Assembly: GCA_947488935.1 (NCBI GenBank)
Contig: CANLBN010000002.1
Coordinates: 186,001 to 250,000 of the forward strand
Length of the DNA: 64,000 bases
Source of the DNA: an uncultured Pseudomonadales bacterium
GTDB taxonomy: Bacteria; Pseudomonadota; Gammaproteobacteria; Pseudomonadales; Cellvibrionaceae
Direction of reading: 5' to 3'
Shown here: positions 8,920 through 19,171 of the stretch, piece by piece
How the letters are laid out: every line of letters begins with the position of its first letter
How positions within the stretch are numbered: position 1 is the first letter of the stretch
Notes under the pieces: model-generated
What the model was told of the DNA's origin: nothing
The model's database searches: none
The model's input: only the letters and a program-made list of their open reading frames with translations
Made by a program: the position numbers and the translations under genes

Positions 8920-11328
8920 GTGCAATCAACCGATACTGCAAACAGCGCAACGTTTCCATTGCTACCACTGCGAGATGTTGTTGTTTACCCACATATGGTC
9001 ATCCCTCTCTTCGTTGGACGTGAACAATCAATTCAAGCGCTTGACGCTGCGATGCAAGCCGACAAACAAGTGCTGCTAGTTGCACAAAAAGACCCTGCTC
9101 AAGACAACCCTAGCCAAGATGATATGTACGTAACAGGTACTATTGCCTCTATTTTACAGTTACTCAAACTACCTGATGGTACAGTCAAAGTACTGGTAGA
9201 GGGCGGTTATAGGGCCAATATAATAAACCTTGTCGAGCATGAGAGTTACGTTAGCGTCGATGTGGAGCCAGTAGTTGCAGAGACAGTCGATGAGGAAAAA
9301 GCGTCGGATATAATTGCGCTTGTGCTTGAGCAATTTGAGCAGTATGTAACGCAGAGTAAAAAAGTCCCTGCAGAGGTAATGACATCCCTTACGGGCATTG
9401 AAGAGCCCGGTCGTTTGGCCGACACTATCGCTGCTCACATGGCACTTAAACTTGAGCAAAAACAAGAAATTCTAGACATGTCCAGTGAGCAAGATAGGCT
9501 TGAGCACCTTCTTGAATTTATGCAGGCAGAGGTAGACGTTAATCAAGTAGAAAAGAAAATTCGTGGGCGTGTTAAAAAGCAAATGGAAAAAAGCCAGCGC
9601 GAATACTATTTGAATGAGCAAATGAAAGCGATTCAAAAAGAGCTAGGCGACCTTGGCGAAGAAGTTAACGAAGCCGATGAGCTTGCCAAGAAGATTGATG
9701 AATCTGGCATGACTAAAGAGGCTAAAACTAAAGCGAGCTCTGAACTCAATAAGCTAAAAATGATGTCGCCCATGTCGGCAGAGGCGTCAGTACTGCGCTC
9801 ATATATTGACTGGATGGTGAGTATCCCCTGGAAAAAGCGTAGCCGAGTGTTTAACGATATCGATAGGGCTGAGCAAATCCTCGAGAAGGACCATTATGGC
9901 TTAGAAGATGTAAAAGAGCGTATTGTTGAGTACCTTGCGGTACAGACGCGCGTTAAAAAGGTCAAAGGCTCTATTTTATGCTTAGTGGGGCCGCCAGGTG
10001 TGGGCAAAACCTCGCTTGGTGAATCTATTGCAAGAGCGACCAATCGTAAGTTTATTCGTATGGCCTTAGGTGGTGTGCGAGATGAGGCCGAGATACGTGG
10101 GCATCGTAGAACGTATATTGGTTCTATGCCGGGTAAGCTTGTTCAAAAAATGTCAAAAGCAGGTGTTAAAAACCCACTATTTTTATTAGACGAAATTGAT
10201 AAAATGGGTATGGATCATCGAGGTGACCCTGCATCTGCACTCTTAGAGGTTCTTGATCCCGAGCAAAACTCGACCTTTAACGACCACTATTTAGAGGTTG
10301 ATTACGACCTGTCTGAAGTGATGTTCGTTTGTACCTCAAACTCTATGAATATCCCAGGCCCATTGTTAGATCGAATGGAAGTTATCCGTATACCTGGTTA
10401 TACCGAAGACGAAAAAATTAACATTGCACAGCGATATTTGATTCCTAAGCAGGAAAAAAACAATGGCTTAAAAGAGAGCGAATTATTGGTTGATGATAGT
10501 GCTATACGCGATATTGTGCGTTATTACACGCGCGAAGCGGGCGTACGTGGCCTTGATCGTGAAATCGCAAAGATCTCTCGTAAGGCCATCAAACGATTCA
10601 TTAAAGATAAAAGCCTCACGACACTCAATGTTGATGAAACTAACCTAGAAGACTTTTTAGGCGTGCGTAAATTTGACTATGGCGTTGCCGAGCAAGAAAA
10701 CCAAGTGGGTCAAGTAACTGGCCTTGCCTGGACGCAGGTGGGGGGTGAATTGCTAACGATTGAAGCATCGGCGATACAGGGTAAAGGCCGTATGGTGAAA
10801 ACCGGCTCCTTGGGTGATGTTATGCAAGAGTCCATCCAGGCAGCCTTAACCGTTGTACGTTCACGCTCACAAATACTGGGTATTGCTCCCGACTACTCAG
10901 AGCGTTTTGATATTCATATACACGTTCCTGAGGGTGCAACCCCCAAAGATGGCCCTAGTGCCGGTGTTGCTATGTGTACGGCGCTGGTATCAGTGTTAAC
11001 GGGTATACCCGTACGTGCCGATGTGGCCATGACAGGTGAAATTACACTCCGTGGTGAGGTATTGCGTATTGGTGGCCTTAAAGAAAAGCTATTGGCTGCA
11101 CATCGCGGCGGTATAAAGACGATTTTGATCCCTTTAGAGAACCAACGGGACCTAAAAGAAATCCCAGAAAATATTCTTCAGGATCTGGAAATTAAGCCTG
11201 TGAAATGGGTCGATGAAGTATTAGAAATAGCGCTTCAATCTATGCCAACACCGTTATCGGATGACGAATATAGCGCTTTAGAGGCAAAGGCACGGCAATC
11301 TGCAGATAATCCAGGTGTTAAGCATTAG
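8920..11328 (+). CDS. lon: ATP-dependent Lon protease
   Basis: Lon is a cytosolic AAA+ serine protease that removes misfolded and short-lived regulatory proteins. The 802-residue protein has the N-terminal substrate-binding domain (LPLRDVVVYPHMVIPLFVGR), a coiled-coil middle, Walker A GPPGVGKT at 357-364, Walker B LFLLDEIDKMG, and the C-terminal protease domain with the catalytic dyad S680 (PKDGPSAG) and K723 (GGLKEKLLAA). Numbering is one more than in E. coli Lon. Translation starts at GTG with an AGAGGTAAG ribosome site. hupB follows, as in many relatives. Confidence 0.98.
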   Translation: MQSTDTANSATFPLLPLRDVVVYPHMVIPLFVGREQSIQALDAAMQADKQVLLVAQKDPAQDNPSQDDMYVTGTIASILQLLKLPDGTVKVLVEGGYRANIINLVEHESYVSVDVEPVVAETVDEEKASDIIALVLEQFEQYVTQSKKVPAEVMTSLTGIEEPGRLADTIAAHMALKLEQKQEILDMSSEQDRLEHLLEFMQAEVDVNQVEKKIRGRVKKQMEKSQREYYLNEQMKAIQKELGDLGEEVNEADELAKKIDESGMTKEAKTKASSELNKLKMMSPMSAEASVLRSYIDWMVSIPWKKRSRVFNDIDRAEQILEKDHYGLEDVKERIVEYLAVQTRVKKVKGSILCLVGPPGVGKTSLGESIARATNRKFIRMALGGVRDEAEIRGHRRTYIGSMPGKLVQKMSKAGVKNPLFLLDEIDKMGMDHRGDPASALLEVLDPEQNSTFNDHYLEVDYDLSEVMFVCTSNSMNIPGPLLDRMEVIRIPGYTEDEKINIAQRYLIPKQEKNNGLKESELLVDDSAIRDIVRYYTREAGVRGLDREIAKISRKAIKRFIKDKSLTTLNVDETNLEDFLGVRKFDYGVAEQENQVGQVTGLAWTQVGGELLTIEASAIQGKGRMVKTGSLGDVMQESIQAALTVVRSRSQILGIAPDYSERFDIHIHVPEGATPKDGPSAGVAMCTALVSVLTGIPVRADVAMTGEITLRGEVLRIGGLKEKLLAAHRGGIKTILIPLENQRDLKEIPENILQDLEIKPVKWVDEVLEIALQSMPTPLSDDEYSALEAKARQSADNPGVKH

Positions 11329-11339
11329 TGATTAAATCT

Positions 11340-11369
11340 TGCCCGATTATCACTAATTGGGCAGTTTTT
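11340..11369 (+). terminator. Terminator after lon
   Basis: TGCCCGATT (11340-11348) pairs with AATTGGGCA (11355-11363) with one wobble pair, followed by GTTTTT. Confidence 0.7.
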
Positions 11370-11687
11370 AGCAGACTATGTAGAGTTTGTACCCCTATTT
11401 GTAAATGCTTGCTTGACCCTCATGCAGGCAATTGGTATAAAACCACTTCTTTATTGTCTTCGTCTTTTAAATACGTATCTATAGCACTGATATGGGAGTA
11501 TCTTGGCAAATGCGGTAGTTGCAAATGAAGATGGGGTAATGGGGTAGTTTTAAGATAACTATAACGATAAATTCTTTTAAAAAATCCGATAAAACTATAG
11601 CAATACAGACAAACATTAAACAAAATAAGCGTTTTACTAAACGTACGTTTATATAATTAGAACAACAAATACCAAAAGGGGTGAATT
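11370..11687. other. lon-hupB intergenic region
   Basis: About 320 AT-rich bases contain no convincing gene; the short frames here have no family resemblance or good ribosome sites. The hupB promoter is presumably in the right half. Confidence 0.45.
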
Positions 11688-11963
11688 GTGAATAAAGCCG
11701 AACTAATTGATTCAATTGCTGCGTCTGCAGATATTCCTAAAGCAGCTGCAGGTCGCGCATTAGATGCTGTGATCGAGTCTATTGAAGGAGCCTTAAAAAA
11801 GGGCGACTCAGTTGCACTAGTAGGATTTGGTACATTTTCTGTTAAGGACCGTGCTGCAAGAACTGGGCGTAATCCACAAACAGGACAACCAATACAAATT
11901 GCTGCAGCAAAAATACCTAGCTTTAAAGCAGGTAAATCACTAAAAGACGCAGTCAATAGCTAA
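11688..11963 (+). CDS. hupB: Nucleoid-associated protein HU-beta
   Basis: HU is a small dimeric DNA-bending protein of the nucleoid. The 91-residue sequence starts [11 protein letters not shown] and has the family signature [21 protein letters not shown], including the beta-arm [11 protein letters not shown] that inserts in the minor groove with its Pro. The start is GTG with AAAAGGGG upstream. Position between lon and ppiD matches HU-beta rather than HU-alpha. Confidence 0.96.
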   Translation: MNKAELIDSIAASADIPKAAAGRALDAVIESIEGALKKGDSVALVGFGTFSVKDRAARTGRNPQTGQPIQIAAAKIPSFKAGKSLKDAVNS

Positions 11964-11987
11964 GCTTATTACCAGTTAGTTAACGTA

Positions 11988-12013
11988 AAAGGCGTGCCAA
12001 AAGGTACGCCTTT
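11988..12013 (+). terminator. Terminator after hupB
   Basis: AAAGGCGTGCC (11988-11998) pairs with GGTACGCCTTT (12003-12013) with one wobble pair and an AAAA loop. The T-run is short. Confidence 0.7.
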
Positions 12014-12337
12014 CCTATTTTGAGAGATAGATTTGATACATAGGTTTACCATAACGCTATTTAAATCGTATAATTTTGGTATAACCGTTGTACGGTGAAC
12101 AATTTGTAAAAAAATAGGTCAGTAAGCTAATAGATCCCTGAAAAGTCTGAGTAGAGTTTGCGGAGAAGGCTAATAGCCTGATTTGGGCGAAGATTGAAGA
12201 CAATAGTGATATTGCAAAATCTTCAACCAAAGTCCAGTTACTCAAGCCCTCGAAAAACTATTCACGGCTTATTTAGAGGCTATTTAAGATTTACATCACC
12301 AATACCCCCTAACATATATTCTGATTTGAGGTTGAAC
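12014..12337. other. hupB-ppiD intergenic region
   Basis: About 320 bases with no RNA gene that I can fold and no ribosome site until GAGG at about 12328 in front of the ppiD ATG. An open frame extends upstream from ppiD to 12194 but looks non-coding. Confidence 0.4.
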
Positions 12338-14251
12338 ATGCTCCAAAGTATGCGCGAAAACATGAAAGGCACGATAGCGATAGTTATCGTTGGTTTTTTA
12401 GGCTTAATTATGGCGCTTAGCTTGGTTGATCTATCAGGTACTGGTGGTCACTATGGCCAAGACTTTGCCGATGCTGCTGAGGTGAATGGCAATAAAATAT
12501 CAGAGAGAGAATTACAAATTGCGCTGCAACAAGAGAGACAGCGACTACAAGCACAACTGGGTGGAAGCTTACCTCCTGAGTTTTTATCCGACGACCGCCT
12601 ACGTGGGCCCGTGTTACAAAACTTGATTAGAAACCGTGTAGTACTCGATAAAGCAGTAACCTCGGGTATGACAATCGGTGATGCTGAGATAGATACCTTT
12701 ATTACGCAACAACCACAGTTTCAACTAAATGGTCGCTTTGATGCTGATGCCTTTAGGCAAGCCCTTTACAGCTCTGGCTATAGCCCTGCTGCTTATCGCA
12801 ATGAGTTGAGACAAACCCTAGCTGCAGAGCAATTGAGTGGTGCATTGAATAGCTCGAGCTTTATAACAGAGCAAGAGCTAGAGCGTTTATATGGCTTATC
12901 GCGCCAAACACGTGATTTTTCGTGGGTATCACTGCCTATTGCGGACTTACCCGAATCTATCATTGTTACCAATGATGATATCGAAAAAGAATATGAAGCC
13001 AACAAAGGTACATACAACACCCAAGAGCAAGTTGCGGTTGAGTTTATTGAACTACGAGTGAGCGACCTTACATCGGATATTTCTGTAGCAGTTGAAGACG
13101 TTCAACTGCGTTTCGATCAAGAGCGTCGAGAAAACTCAAGTGTCGAGCGTGAAGCCGCACACATTATGGTAGATGGCGATAACGAGCAAGCAGAGGCCAA
13201 TATAGCCACAGTGCAAGAAAAACTTGCTGATGGCTCGGTAGACTTTGCAGAACTCGCACTACAATACAGTGATGACTTTGCCAGTAAAGAAACAGGAGGT
13301 AACCTTGGTATCTCCGATGGTACAGTATTCCCTCCTGCCTTCGAAACCGCGCTTGAGAACCTGCAAGTAGGTCAAGTGTCAGAGCCAATCGTTATCGATG
13401 GTGCGACTCACTTTATTAAATTAGTCGAGGTCATCGGAGGTGCAGAAAGTGGCCCTTCTTTCGAAGAGAGTAAAGACCGTATTGAGGCTGAGTTAAAAAC
13501 TGTCGAAGCCGAGCAAATATTTGTTGAAAGGCTAGCCGAGTTAAACGACTTAGCTTATAACGCGGAGAGCTTAGCAGAGGTTGCCGAGCAGTTAGGTTTA
13601 CCCCTTGGCGAGACGGGCTTATTTACGCGTAGTGGTGGCAGCGATGCTGTTTTGAGTGATGGGCGTGTTGTCGGTGCAGCTTTTAGTGATCAAGTATTAC
13701 TAGAACGTTTTTCTAGTGAGGTACTGGAGTTATCACCTGGTCATGCTGTTGTTGTTAAGCTAACCAAGCATGAGCCTGTGCGTACACAAACATTAGATGA
13801 AAAGTCTCAAGACATTATTGCCCAACTAAAAATTGAACGCGCGAAAAAACAACTAGCTGAGCAAGCTGAAGAATTGCAATCTGCATTAGCGGCGGGTAAA
13901 AGTTTAGATGAGATTGCTAAAGACAATAGCTTGATCGTAAATAGCGAGAACAATATTACGCGTGAAACTCGTAGTATTGATGCAGAGCTTGTTAGTCATG
14001 TATTTACATTAGCTAAACCTAGCTCAGAGCAAACACCTGTTACATCGTCGCTTTATTTAGCGAACAATGATTATGTTTTAGTATCACTTAATAATGTAAA
14101 TAATGCCGATTTTTCTTCACTGAGCGAAGAAGAGAAGCGCGGTGCACGTCTCTCATTGACTCAAGCGTCGGTTTCATCTGAATTAAGAGCATGGCAATCA
14201 GAGCTTGTTAATAGTGCAGATATTGAAATTATTGGTGCTAATCAATATTAA
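12338..14251 (+). CDS. ppiD: Periplasmic folding chaperone / SurA N-domain and parvulin protein PpiD
   Basis: PpiD is anchored in the inner membrane and faces the periplasm, where it helps newly exported outer-membrane proteins fold. From the ATG at 12338 the protein has 637 residues. It begins MLQSMREN and has one membrane helix (about 13-36). A SurA-like N-terminal domain follows, with VNGNKISERELQ at about residue 49, and then a parvulin domain (about 265-365; REAAHIMVDG, GGNLGISDGTVFPPAFE). I chose 12338 because GAGG precedes it and MLQSMREN is the family's usual N-terminus; the frame stays open 48 codons upstream. The gene converges with a GGDEF-EAL gene only 13 bases away. Confidence 0.93.
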   Translation: MLQSMRENMKGTIAIVIVGFLGLIMALSLVDLSGTGGHYGQDFADAAEVNGNKISERELQIALQQERQRLQAQLGGSLPPEFLSDDRLRGPVLQNLIRNRVVLDKAVTSGMTIGDAEIDTFITQQPQFQLNGRFDADAFRQALYSSGYSPAAYRNELRQTLAAEQLSGALNSSSFITEQELERLYGLSRQTRDFSWVSLPIADLPESIIVTNDDIEKEYEANKGTYNTQEQVAVEFIELRVSDLTSDISVAVEDVQLRFDQERRENSSVEREAAHIMVDGDNEQAEANIATVQEKLADGSVDFAELALQYSDDFASKETGGNLGISDGTVFPPAFETALENLQVGQVSEPIVIDGATHFIKLVEVIGGAESGPSFEESKDRIEAELKTVEAEQIFVERLAELNDLAYNAESLAEVAEQLGLPLGETGLFTRSGGSDAVLSDGRVVGAAFSDQVLLERFSSEVLELSPGHAVVVKLTKHEPVRTQTLDEKSQDIIAQLKIERAKKQLAEQAEELQSALAAGKSLDEIAKDNSLIVNSENNITRETRSIDAELVSHVFTLAKPSSEQTPVTSSLYLANNDYVLVSLNNVNNADFSSLSEEEKRGARLSLTQASVSSELRAWQSELVNSADIEIIGANQY

Positions 14252-14264
14252 TTTATCAGAAGTT

Positions 14265-17054
14265 TTAGTTGGGTAGTGTATTAAAGAAGCGCTGCTCAAC
14301 TAATTGACTAGGTAAGGGTTTGCTAAACAAATACCCTTGTAGTTGGTCCGTGTCGCATTGGGCTAAAAATTCGGCCTGCTTTGTTGTCTCTACCCCTTCC
14401 GCTACTATAACGTACCCCATACTTTTACCGAGACTAATCAACGACGTAAGTAGGGCCAAAGCATTTTTATCTTGCTCTATTTTGATAATAAAAGAGCGAT
14501 CGATTTTTAATGTTGTAGCCGGTAAATCTAGCAGATAAGAAAGAGACGAATAGCCAGTGCCAAAATCGTCAATGGCTATTTTAATTCCCAGATCTCTTAT
14601 GTCTTGCAACATAGATAGTGACTTTTGCTTATCGTTAATCATAACGCTTTCAGTAATTTCTAATTCAATCATTGAATAAGTCACAAGAGGAAAGCGTTCT
14701 ACAGTACTTGTAATAAACTCAATAAAATCATCCCGAACAAGTTGGTCTGGCGATACGTTGATGGATATATTACCCACGTTGTAACCTTTTTCTAGCCATT
14801 GTTGCCATTGGCTAATGCTCATTTCAAACACTAGTTGTCCAAGTTTGTGAATGGCCCCCGTCTTTTCTGCTATATCTATTGCTGCTATGGGAGAAATAGA
14901 GCCGTAGGTTTTGTGTGTCCAGCGAAATAGTGATTCAAAGCCGGAAATGTTGATTCCTGTTTTCTGTGCATCTACTTTGACCTGGAAGTAAACCTCTATT
15001 TTTCGGTGCTCAATGGCTTTTATTAGATCCTTTTCAAGTATATTTTGTTTGACTATATATTCGCTCATACCATATTCATAGACAGTGTATTGATTACCGC
15101 CCTTATTTTTTGAAAAGTACATGGCAATATCGGCATACCTGAGTGCGGTTTCGTAAGTGTCGCAGCTATCGGGAATTGTTGAGATTCCAATACTACTACC
15201 AATAGTTAATACTTTATTATCGATAGTGAATGGCTGCTGTATTTCTTTAATTAGGCGCTTGCAAAGCACCTCGATTACTATCGGCAAAGAGGCAGCTTGA
15301 GTGGGTTGGGTAATCACGATAAATTCATCACCGCTTAAGCGAGATAGACATTCATCATTATTTAATAATAGATGTACACGGGCAGTAAAGGCTTTGAGTA
15401 GCTTATCACCCATATTATGACCATAGTTGTCATTGATTAGTTTGAAACCATCGAGATCAATAAATAAAAAAGCAAAAGCAGTGTTGTTTTTATTCAGGCT
15501 TGACAGTTTTTTTTCAAATAAAACACTTGTCTGTGAGCGATTAGGTAAATTGGTTAAGCTGTCATAATTTGCACGGTGTGACAACATTGATTCTCTGTTC
15601 AATGCTTCAAAGGCAACCCCAACACGGTGAGAAAAATTAATAAGTTTTGACTTCGTAAAGTGATTGACTATTTGATCGTCAAATGTGGCAATAATATATG
15701 TCCAGCTTTTTGAATCGTGAGAAATAGGTATTACACAGGCTAAGTTTTCCCTGTCGGATAAGCGTTTTTTAAGATGCTGATGCTCTATATTATTGATTTC
15801 TTTTATTTTAAGGCGGTTAGGTGGAAATGCTTTACCGATAGACGTATTAATGTAGTCAATTTCGCTATTACTTAAGTTGATTTTTTGTAAGTTTGTCTCT
15901 GTTATGTCATCTTTTGGTGTTATTAAATCGTGATGGCTGTTTTTATCTTTTGAATAGTAATAAAACTCATCCAGAGAGAGTATGGCTCTTTTAGTATTAA
16001 TAAAAATAACAGACTCGCAATCAATTATTGCGGCTAAACAGTGAATAATACTTTTTACAATTTCCTCAGAGTCACTAGAAGATAGAATGAGCTGATCTAT
16101 TTTATAAAATCGTTGATATTCAGTATTGATGTTTCTAAGGCCGCTGGCCATCTCATTAAAAGATACTGCAAGCTCGCCAAATTCATCATCGCTATTAATT
16201 TTTATCGCACTATCATAATTATTGTTCAGTATTTTTCGAGTTCCATCAATTAGTTGGCGAATAATATCTAAGTTTTTTCGAATAATAACGGAGGATAAAA
16301 ATACAACAAGCAATAGCGAAAATAGAATTAAAGGAAGGAATGTGTTTCTAAAAGCTTCACTTCTTTTTTTTGCCGTATGCGAATTCTGAGAAGCAATTAT
16401 AATCCAGTCGTCTATATTAAACTCATGATCCATAAATAAAGACCAATGAGTTGATAATGAGTTTTCGTCAATTGATGCTATTTTTCGTGAATCTTCTGAG
16501 TCGATCGCTTCTGTGATTCTTGTGAGATAAGCACTGCTGATATGCTCATTACAAAATAAAACACCACTGTCAAAGGTTGTTACGCATAATTGGGCCTCAT
16601 CGGCGATAGTGCTGGCATCCCATAAATATTTTGAGTTAACCTTTCCGTAAATCCCATTCTTTAACAGAATGTAAATACTGTGTTTTCTTTCAGAATTTTT
16701 AACTGCTACAAGTTGGCTGCCGGTATTAATTACTTCGTGCTCAAAGTTGTCGTTTTTATCTCCCCATAGTACTGTTGGCTCTCCGATAAGTGGATGTATA
16801 ACCACAGAGCTAAAGTATGGAGAGACATTGTTTTGCACAAGGGATAGTGTGTTCTTGTCGAGTAGCTCGTCGGCATTATTAATTAGTGTATCTTTTGCCA
16901 GTTTTAGCCGAGAAAATAGTGATAGGCCATATTCCTTGGAGATGCTTTGTAATTTATTAATCGTGTCGGTCTTAATAATTTTTTGGACGTGATAATAAGA
17001 GACAAAAGACCCTATTAGTAATGGTATAAATGAAGCCAGAACAAAAAATACCAA
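14265..17054 (-). CDS. Membrane GGDEF-EAL c-di-GMP signalling protein with periplasmic sensor, HAMP and GAF-like regions
   Basis: The protein has 929 residues from the TTG at 17054. It shows an N-terminal membrane helix, a periplasmic region of about 200 residues, a second helix near 236-258, a HAMP linker, a GAF-like region (about 320-490), GGDEF (about 500-660) and EAL (about 680-920). The cyclase signature reads SGDEF, a known working variant. The EAL signature reads ESLFRW and the other phosphodiesterase residues are present (NISPDQL, EITES, DDFGTGYSS, KIDRSF, AEGVET, QGYLFSKP), so the EAL domain is likely active. The frame remains open upstream into the end of the pilin gene with no ATG or GTG, so the true start is uncertain. 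Convergent with ppiD. Confidence 0.85.
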   Translation of the reverse strand: MVFFVLASFIPLLIGSFVSYYHVQKIIKTDTINKLQSISKEYGLSLFSRLKLAKDTLINNADELLDKNTLSLVQNNVSPYFSSVVIHPLIGEPTVLWGDKNDNFEHEVINTGSQLVAVKNSERKHSIYILLKNGIYGKVNSKYLWDASTIADEAQLCVTTFDSGVLFCNEHISSAYLTRITEAIDSEDSRKIASIDENSLSTHWSLFMDHEFNIDDWIIIASQNSHTAKKRSEAFRNTFLPLILFSLLLVVFLSSVIIRKNLDIIRQLIDGTRKILNNNYDSAIKINSDDEFGELAVSFNEMASGLRNINTEYQRFYKIDQLILSSSDSEEIVKSIIHCLAAIIDCESVIFINTKRAILSLDEFYYYSKDKNSHHDLITPKDDITETNLQKINLSNSEIDYINTSIGKAFPPNRLKIKEINNIEHQHLKKRLSDRENLACVIPISHDSKSWTYIIATFDDQIVNHFTKSKLINFSHRVGVAFEALNRESMLSHRANYDSLTNLPNRSQTSVLFEKKLSSLNKNNTAFAFLFIDLDGFKLINDNYGHNMGDKLLKAFTARVHLLLNNDECLSRLSGDEFIVITQPTQAASLPIVIEVLCKRLIKEIQQPFTIDNKVLTIGSSIGISTIPDSCDTYETALRYADIAMYFSKNKGGNQYTVYEYGMSEYIVKQNILEKDLIKAIEHRKIEVYFQVKVDAQKTGINISGFESLFRWTHKTYGSISPIAAIDIAEKTGAIHKLGQLVFEMSISQWQQWLEKGYNVGNISINVSPDQLVRDDFIEFITSTVERFPLVTYSMIELEITESVMINDKQKSLSMLQDIRDLGIKIAIDDFGTGYSSLSYLLDLPATTLKIDRSFIIKIEQDKNALALLTSLISLGKSMGYVIVAEGVETTKQAEFLAQCDTDQLQGYLFSKPLPSQLVEQRFFNTLPN

Positions 17055-17103
17055 AATCTTCTGTGCTAATTTACTGCTAAATATCGTCAGTTTTTTATTT
17101 AAC

Positions 17104-17568
17104 TCAGTAATCTTCAGCGACTCCTACAAACCTTCCGTTATTAGCGCGAACTATATCGTCCCGACTTGGTTGAGCTGTTAATGGCCCAACGCTTCGGCCA
17201 TCGGGCCCATTGCTATACAGATCATAATCGGAGTTAATAGGCACTAAATTACGATCTTTTCTATTTCCTCCATTACCTCTAGCCTGAGCAATATTCAAAT
17301 AACCAAAGGGGTTGCCCCAAAGGTCCCTTGCACCATTTAAACTAACTTCCGCTAAATCGGTGGGAAAAACACCATCATTGGCGAAGGCATGGGCGTTGAT
17401 AACAAGCTCCATAACACGTATCTTTTCAATTGTTTTATTGATTTTAACTTCTTCTATATGGGATATATAAGAGGGAATGGCCACTGCAGAAATAATAGAA
17501 ATCAATGCAATAACGATCATCAATTCGACTAATGTGAGGCCGTTTGAACTATTTTTGTAGTTATGCAT
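17104..17568 (-). CDS. Type II secretion / pilin-like protein with prepilin signal (GspG-like)
   Basis: The 154-residue protein has a class III prepilin leader: MHNYKNSSNG, cleavage after Gly10, then LTLVELMIVIALISIISAVA with Glu at position +5. The C-terminal half has DLWGNPFGY and DYDLYSNGPDG, which are typical of GspG major pseudopilins including the calcium-loop region. No other secretion or pilus genes are near. It lies directly upstream of the GGDEF-EAL gene on the same strand, so the two may be co-transcribed. Whether it works with a type II secretion machine elsewhere or a minor pilus is unknown. Confidence 0.82.
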   Translation of the reverse strand: MHNYKNSSNGLTLVELMIVIALISIISAVAIPSYISHIEEVKINKTIEKIRVMELVINAHAFANDGVFPTDLAEVSLNGARDLWGNPFGYLNIAQARGNGGNRKDRNLVPINSDYDLYSNGPDGRSVGPLTAQPSRDDIVRANNGRFVGVAEDY

Positions 17569-17804
17569 AAAAGGCTCTTATAAAACTTATTTTTAAACCT
17601 CCTGTAGTATTATCCTTAGACCCCCTGTAAAACTTATCCTTCAAATAAGTATAGTTGAATATTTTTACCATGTCTGAATGATATTCAATTTACTGTTGTA
17701 TAAATAAGTAAACACATGGCTATAAACTTGCCATTTTTTTGTCGCAAAATAGTGGGTAGAATAATTAGGCTTTATAAGTCACTGAATTTATTGGTTAAAT
17801 AATA

Positions 17805-17820
17805 TTGGCATTAGCTTTGC
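17805..17820 (+). promoter_or_regulatory. Sigma-54 promoter of flrBC
   Basis: TTGGCATTAGCTTTGC carries the invariant GG (17807-17808) and GC (17819-17820) with 10 bases between them, an excellent -24/-12 match. It lies about 50 bases upstream of the flrB start, where FlrA-activated sigma-54 promoters are known in the family. Confidence 0.85.
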
Positions 17821-17869
17821 TATATATCACCTATAAGTCTCTTAAGAGTCAAAAAGGTGTAAATACTCC

Positions 17870-19099
17870 ATGGCACAAGCACAAAATATTGTTGAACAAA
17901 AAAAAGCGATAACTAACCCTCAGGTATTCCTGACACCCCAAACAAAATCAAATGGGGTGCCCGTTACCCAAGCGCCTGAAAAATTACAAAATACCTTTGA
18001 AGTGTTTAATCAGTTATCTCATCAATTGGCCGACTCTTATCAACACCTTGAACAGCAAGTAATGGATTTAACCGAAGAGTTAGATACCGTCAGCGAGCAG
18101 CGTATTGATGAGCTTAAAGAGAAAGAGCAACTGGCACATCGCTTAGAAGTGCTAATCAATGTATTACCTGGTGGTGTTGTTGTTTTAGATAAACACGGCT
18201 TTATCATTGAAGCTAACCCAACGGCAGAGTCATTGTTAAAGCCTAATCTACAAGGTTGTAAATGGCGTGAGGTCATTCAAACATGCATCGTACCTAAAGA
18301 CGACGATGGGCATGAGGTGTCTAACCACCAAGGGCGCCGAATGAGTATTGTTACCCGTTCACTGGGTGAAGAGGGGCAGATAATCCTGCTGACAGATCAA
18401 ACAGAAACACGTAATTTACAAGCAGAACTCAGCCGCAATGAACGCCTATCTGCTCTGGGGAAAATGGTCTCTACACTGGCTCACCAAGTAAGAACGCCAC
18501 TATCATCTGCAATGCTTTATGCCAATCATCTTTGTCGAGATGATATCCAGCCAACTCAGCGTGGTGAGTTTTCCCATAAGCTAGTTAATCGCCTCAATTA
18601 TATGGAGCGACAAGTGCGGGATATGTTGCTGTTTGTAAAAGGCGATGTACCTATTACCGATAAAGTCAGTGTTGATCAGTTACAAAAGAGCTTAGCTGAG
18701 GCTATTGAAATGCCCATTAAGGCTTATAAAGCCAACTGCCATTGGCAACACTTAACCGATGATTGTGCCATTCGGTGCAATTTAGATGCGGTGAGTGGTG
18801 CACTATTAAACTTGGTAAACAATAGCCTGCAAGCCTCCAAAGAGCCTGCTGATATTAGCATTCGTTTTGAACGTAACGAGCACCAGTTACATATTACTAT
18901 TTTAGATAATGGCGAAGGCGTTGACCCTGCCATTAAAGAAAACTTAAACGCTATGTTTTTTACCACTAAAGAGCAAGGTACAGGCATTGGCCTGTCGGTT
19001 GTACGTATTGTGGCGCAATCTCACGGCGGTAGTTTTTCGCTCAGTAATCGAGACGAGGGTGGTGCTTGTGCCCGTTTAAGCTTACCGCTTTGTCGCTAA
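17870..19099 (+). CDS. flrB: Flagellar two-component sensor kinase FlrB/FleS
   Basis: FlrB is a soluble kinase that phosphorylates FlrC to turn on mid-class flagellar genes. The 409-residue protein has no membrane segment. It has a coiled coil (about 50-90), a PAS domain (about 92-190, LINVLPGGVVVLDKHGFIIEANP), HisKA with H205 in LAHQVRTPLSS, and HATPase_c with NLVNNSLQAS, DNGEGV and GTGIGLSVV. The order flrB-flrC-fliE and the sigma-54 promoter support the name. The master regulator gene flrA/fleQ is not in the window. Confidence 0.93.
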   Translation: MAQAQNIVEQKKAITNPQVFLTPQTKSNGVPVTQAPEKLQNTFEVFNQLSHQLADSYQHLEQQVMDLTEELDTVSEQRIDELKEKEQLAHRLEVLINVLPGGVVVLDKHGFIIEANPTAESLLKPNLQGCKWREVIQTCIVPKDDDGHEVSNHQGRRMSIVTRSLGEEGQIILLTDQTETRNLQAELSRNERLSALGKMVSTLAHQVRTPLSSAMLYANHLCRDDIQPTQRGEFSHKLVNRLNYMERQVRDMLLFVKGDVPITDKVSVDQLQKSLAEAIEMPIKAYKANCHWQHLTDDCAIRCNLDAVSGALLNLVNNSLQASKEPADISIRFERNEHQLHITILDNGEGVDPAIKENLNAMFFTTKEQGTGIGLSVVRIVAQSHGGSFSLSNRDEGGACARLSLPLCR

Positions 19100-19171
19100 G
19101 TTCTATATCTATTATTTTATATCTAGTAATAGTAAGCCTAATTTAAAAAGAGATGATAAGGAAGACTAGTC

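Noticed and set aside
12194..12337. Upstream extension of ppiD by 48 codons
   Set aside because: The extension lacks a ribosome site and would place a basic, Ser/Pro-rich stretch before the normal PpiD N-terminus. ATG 12338 has GAGG upstream.
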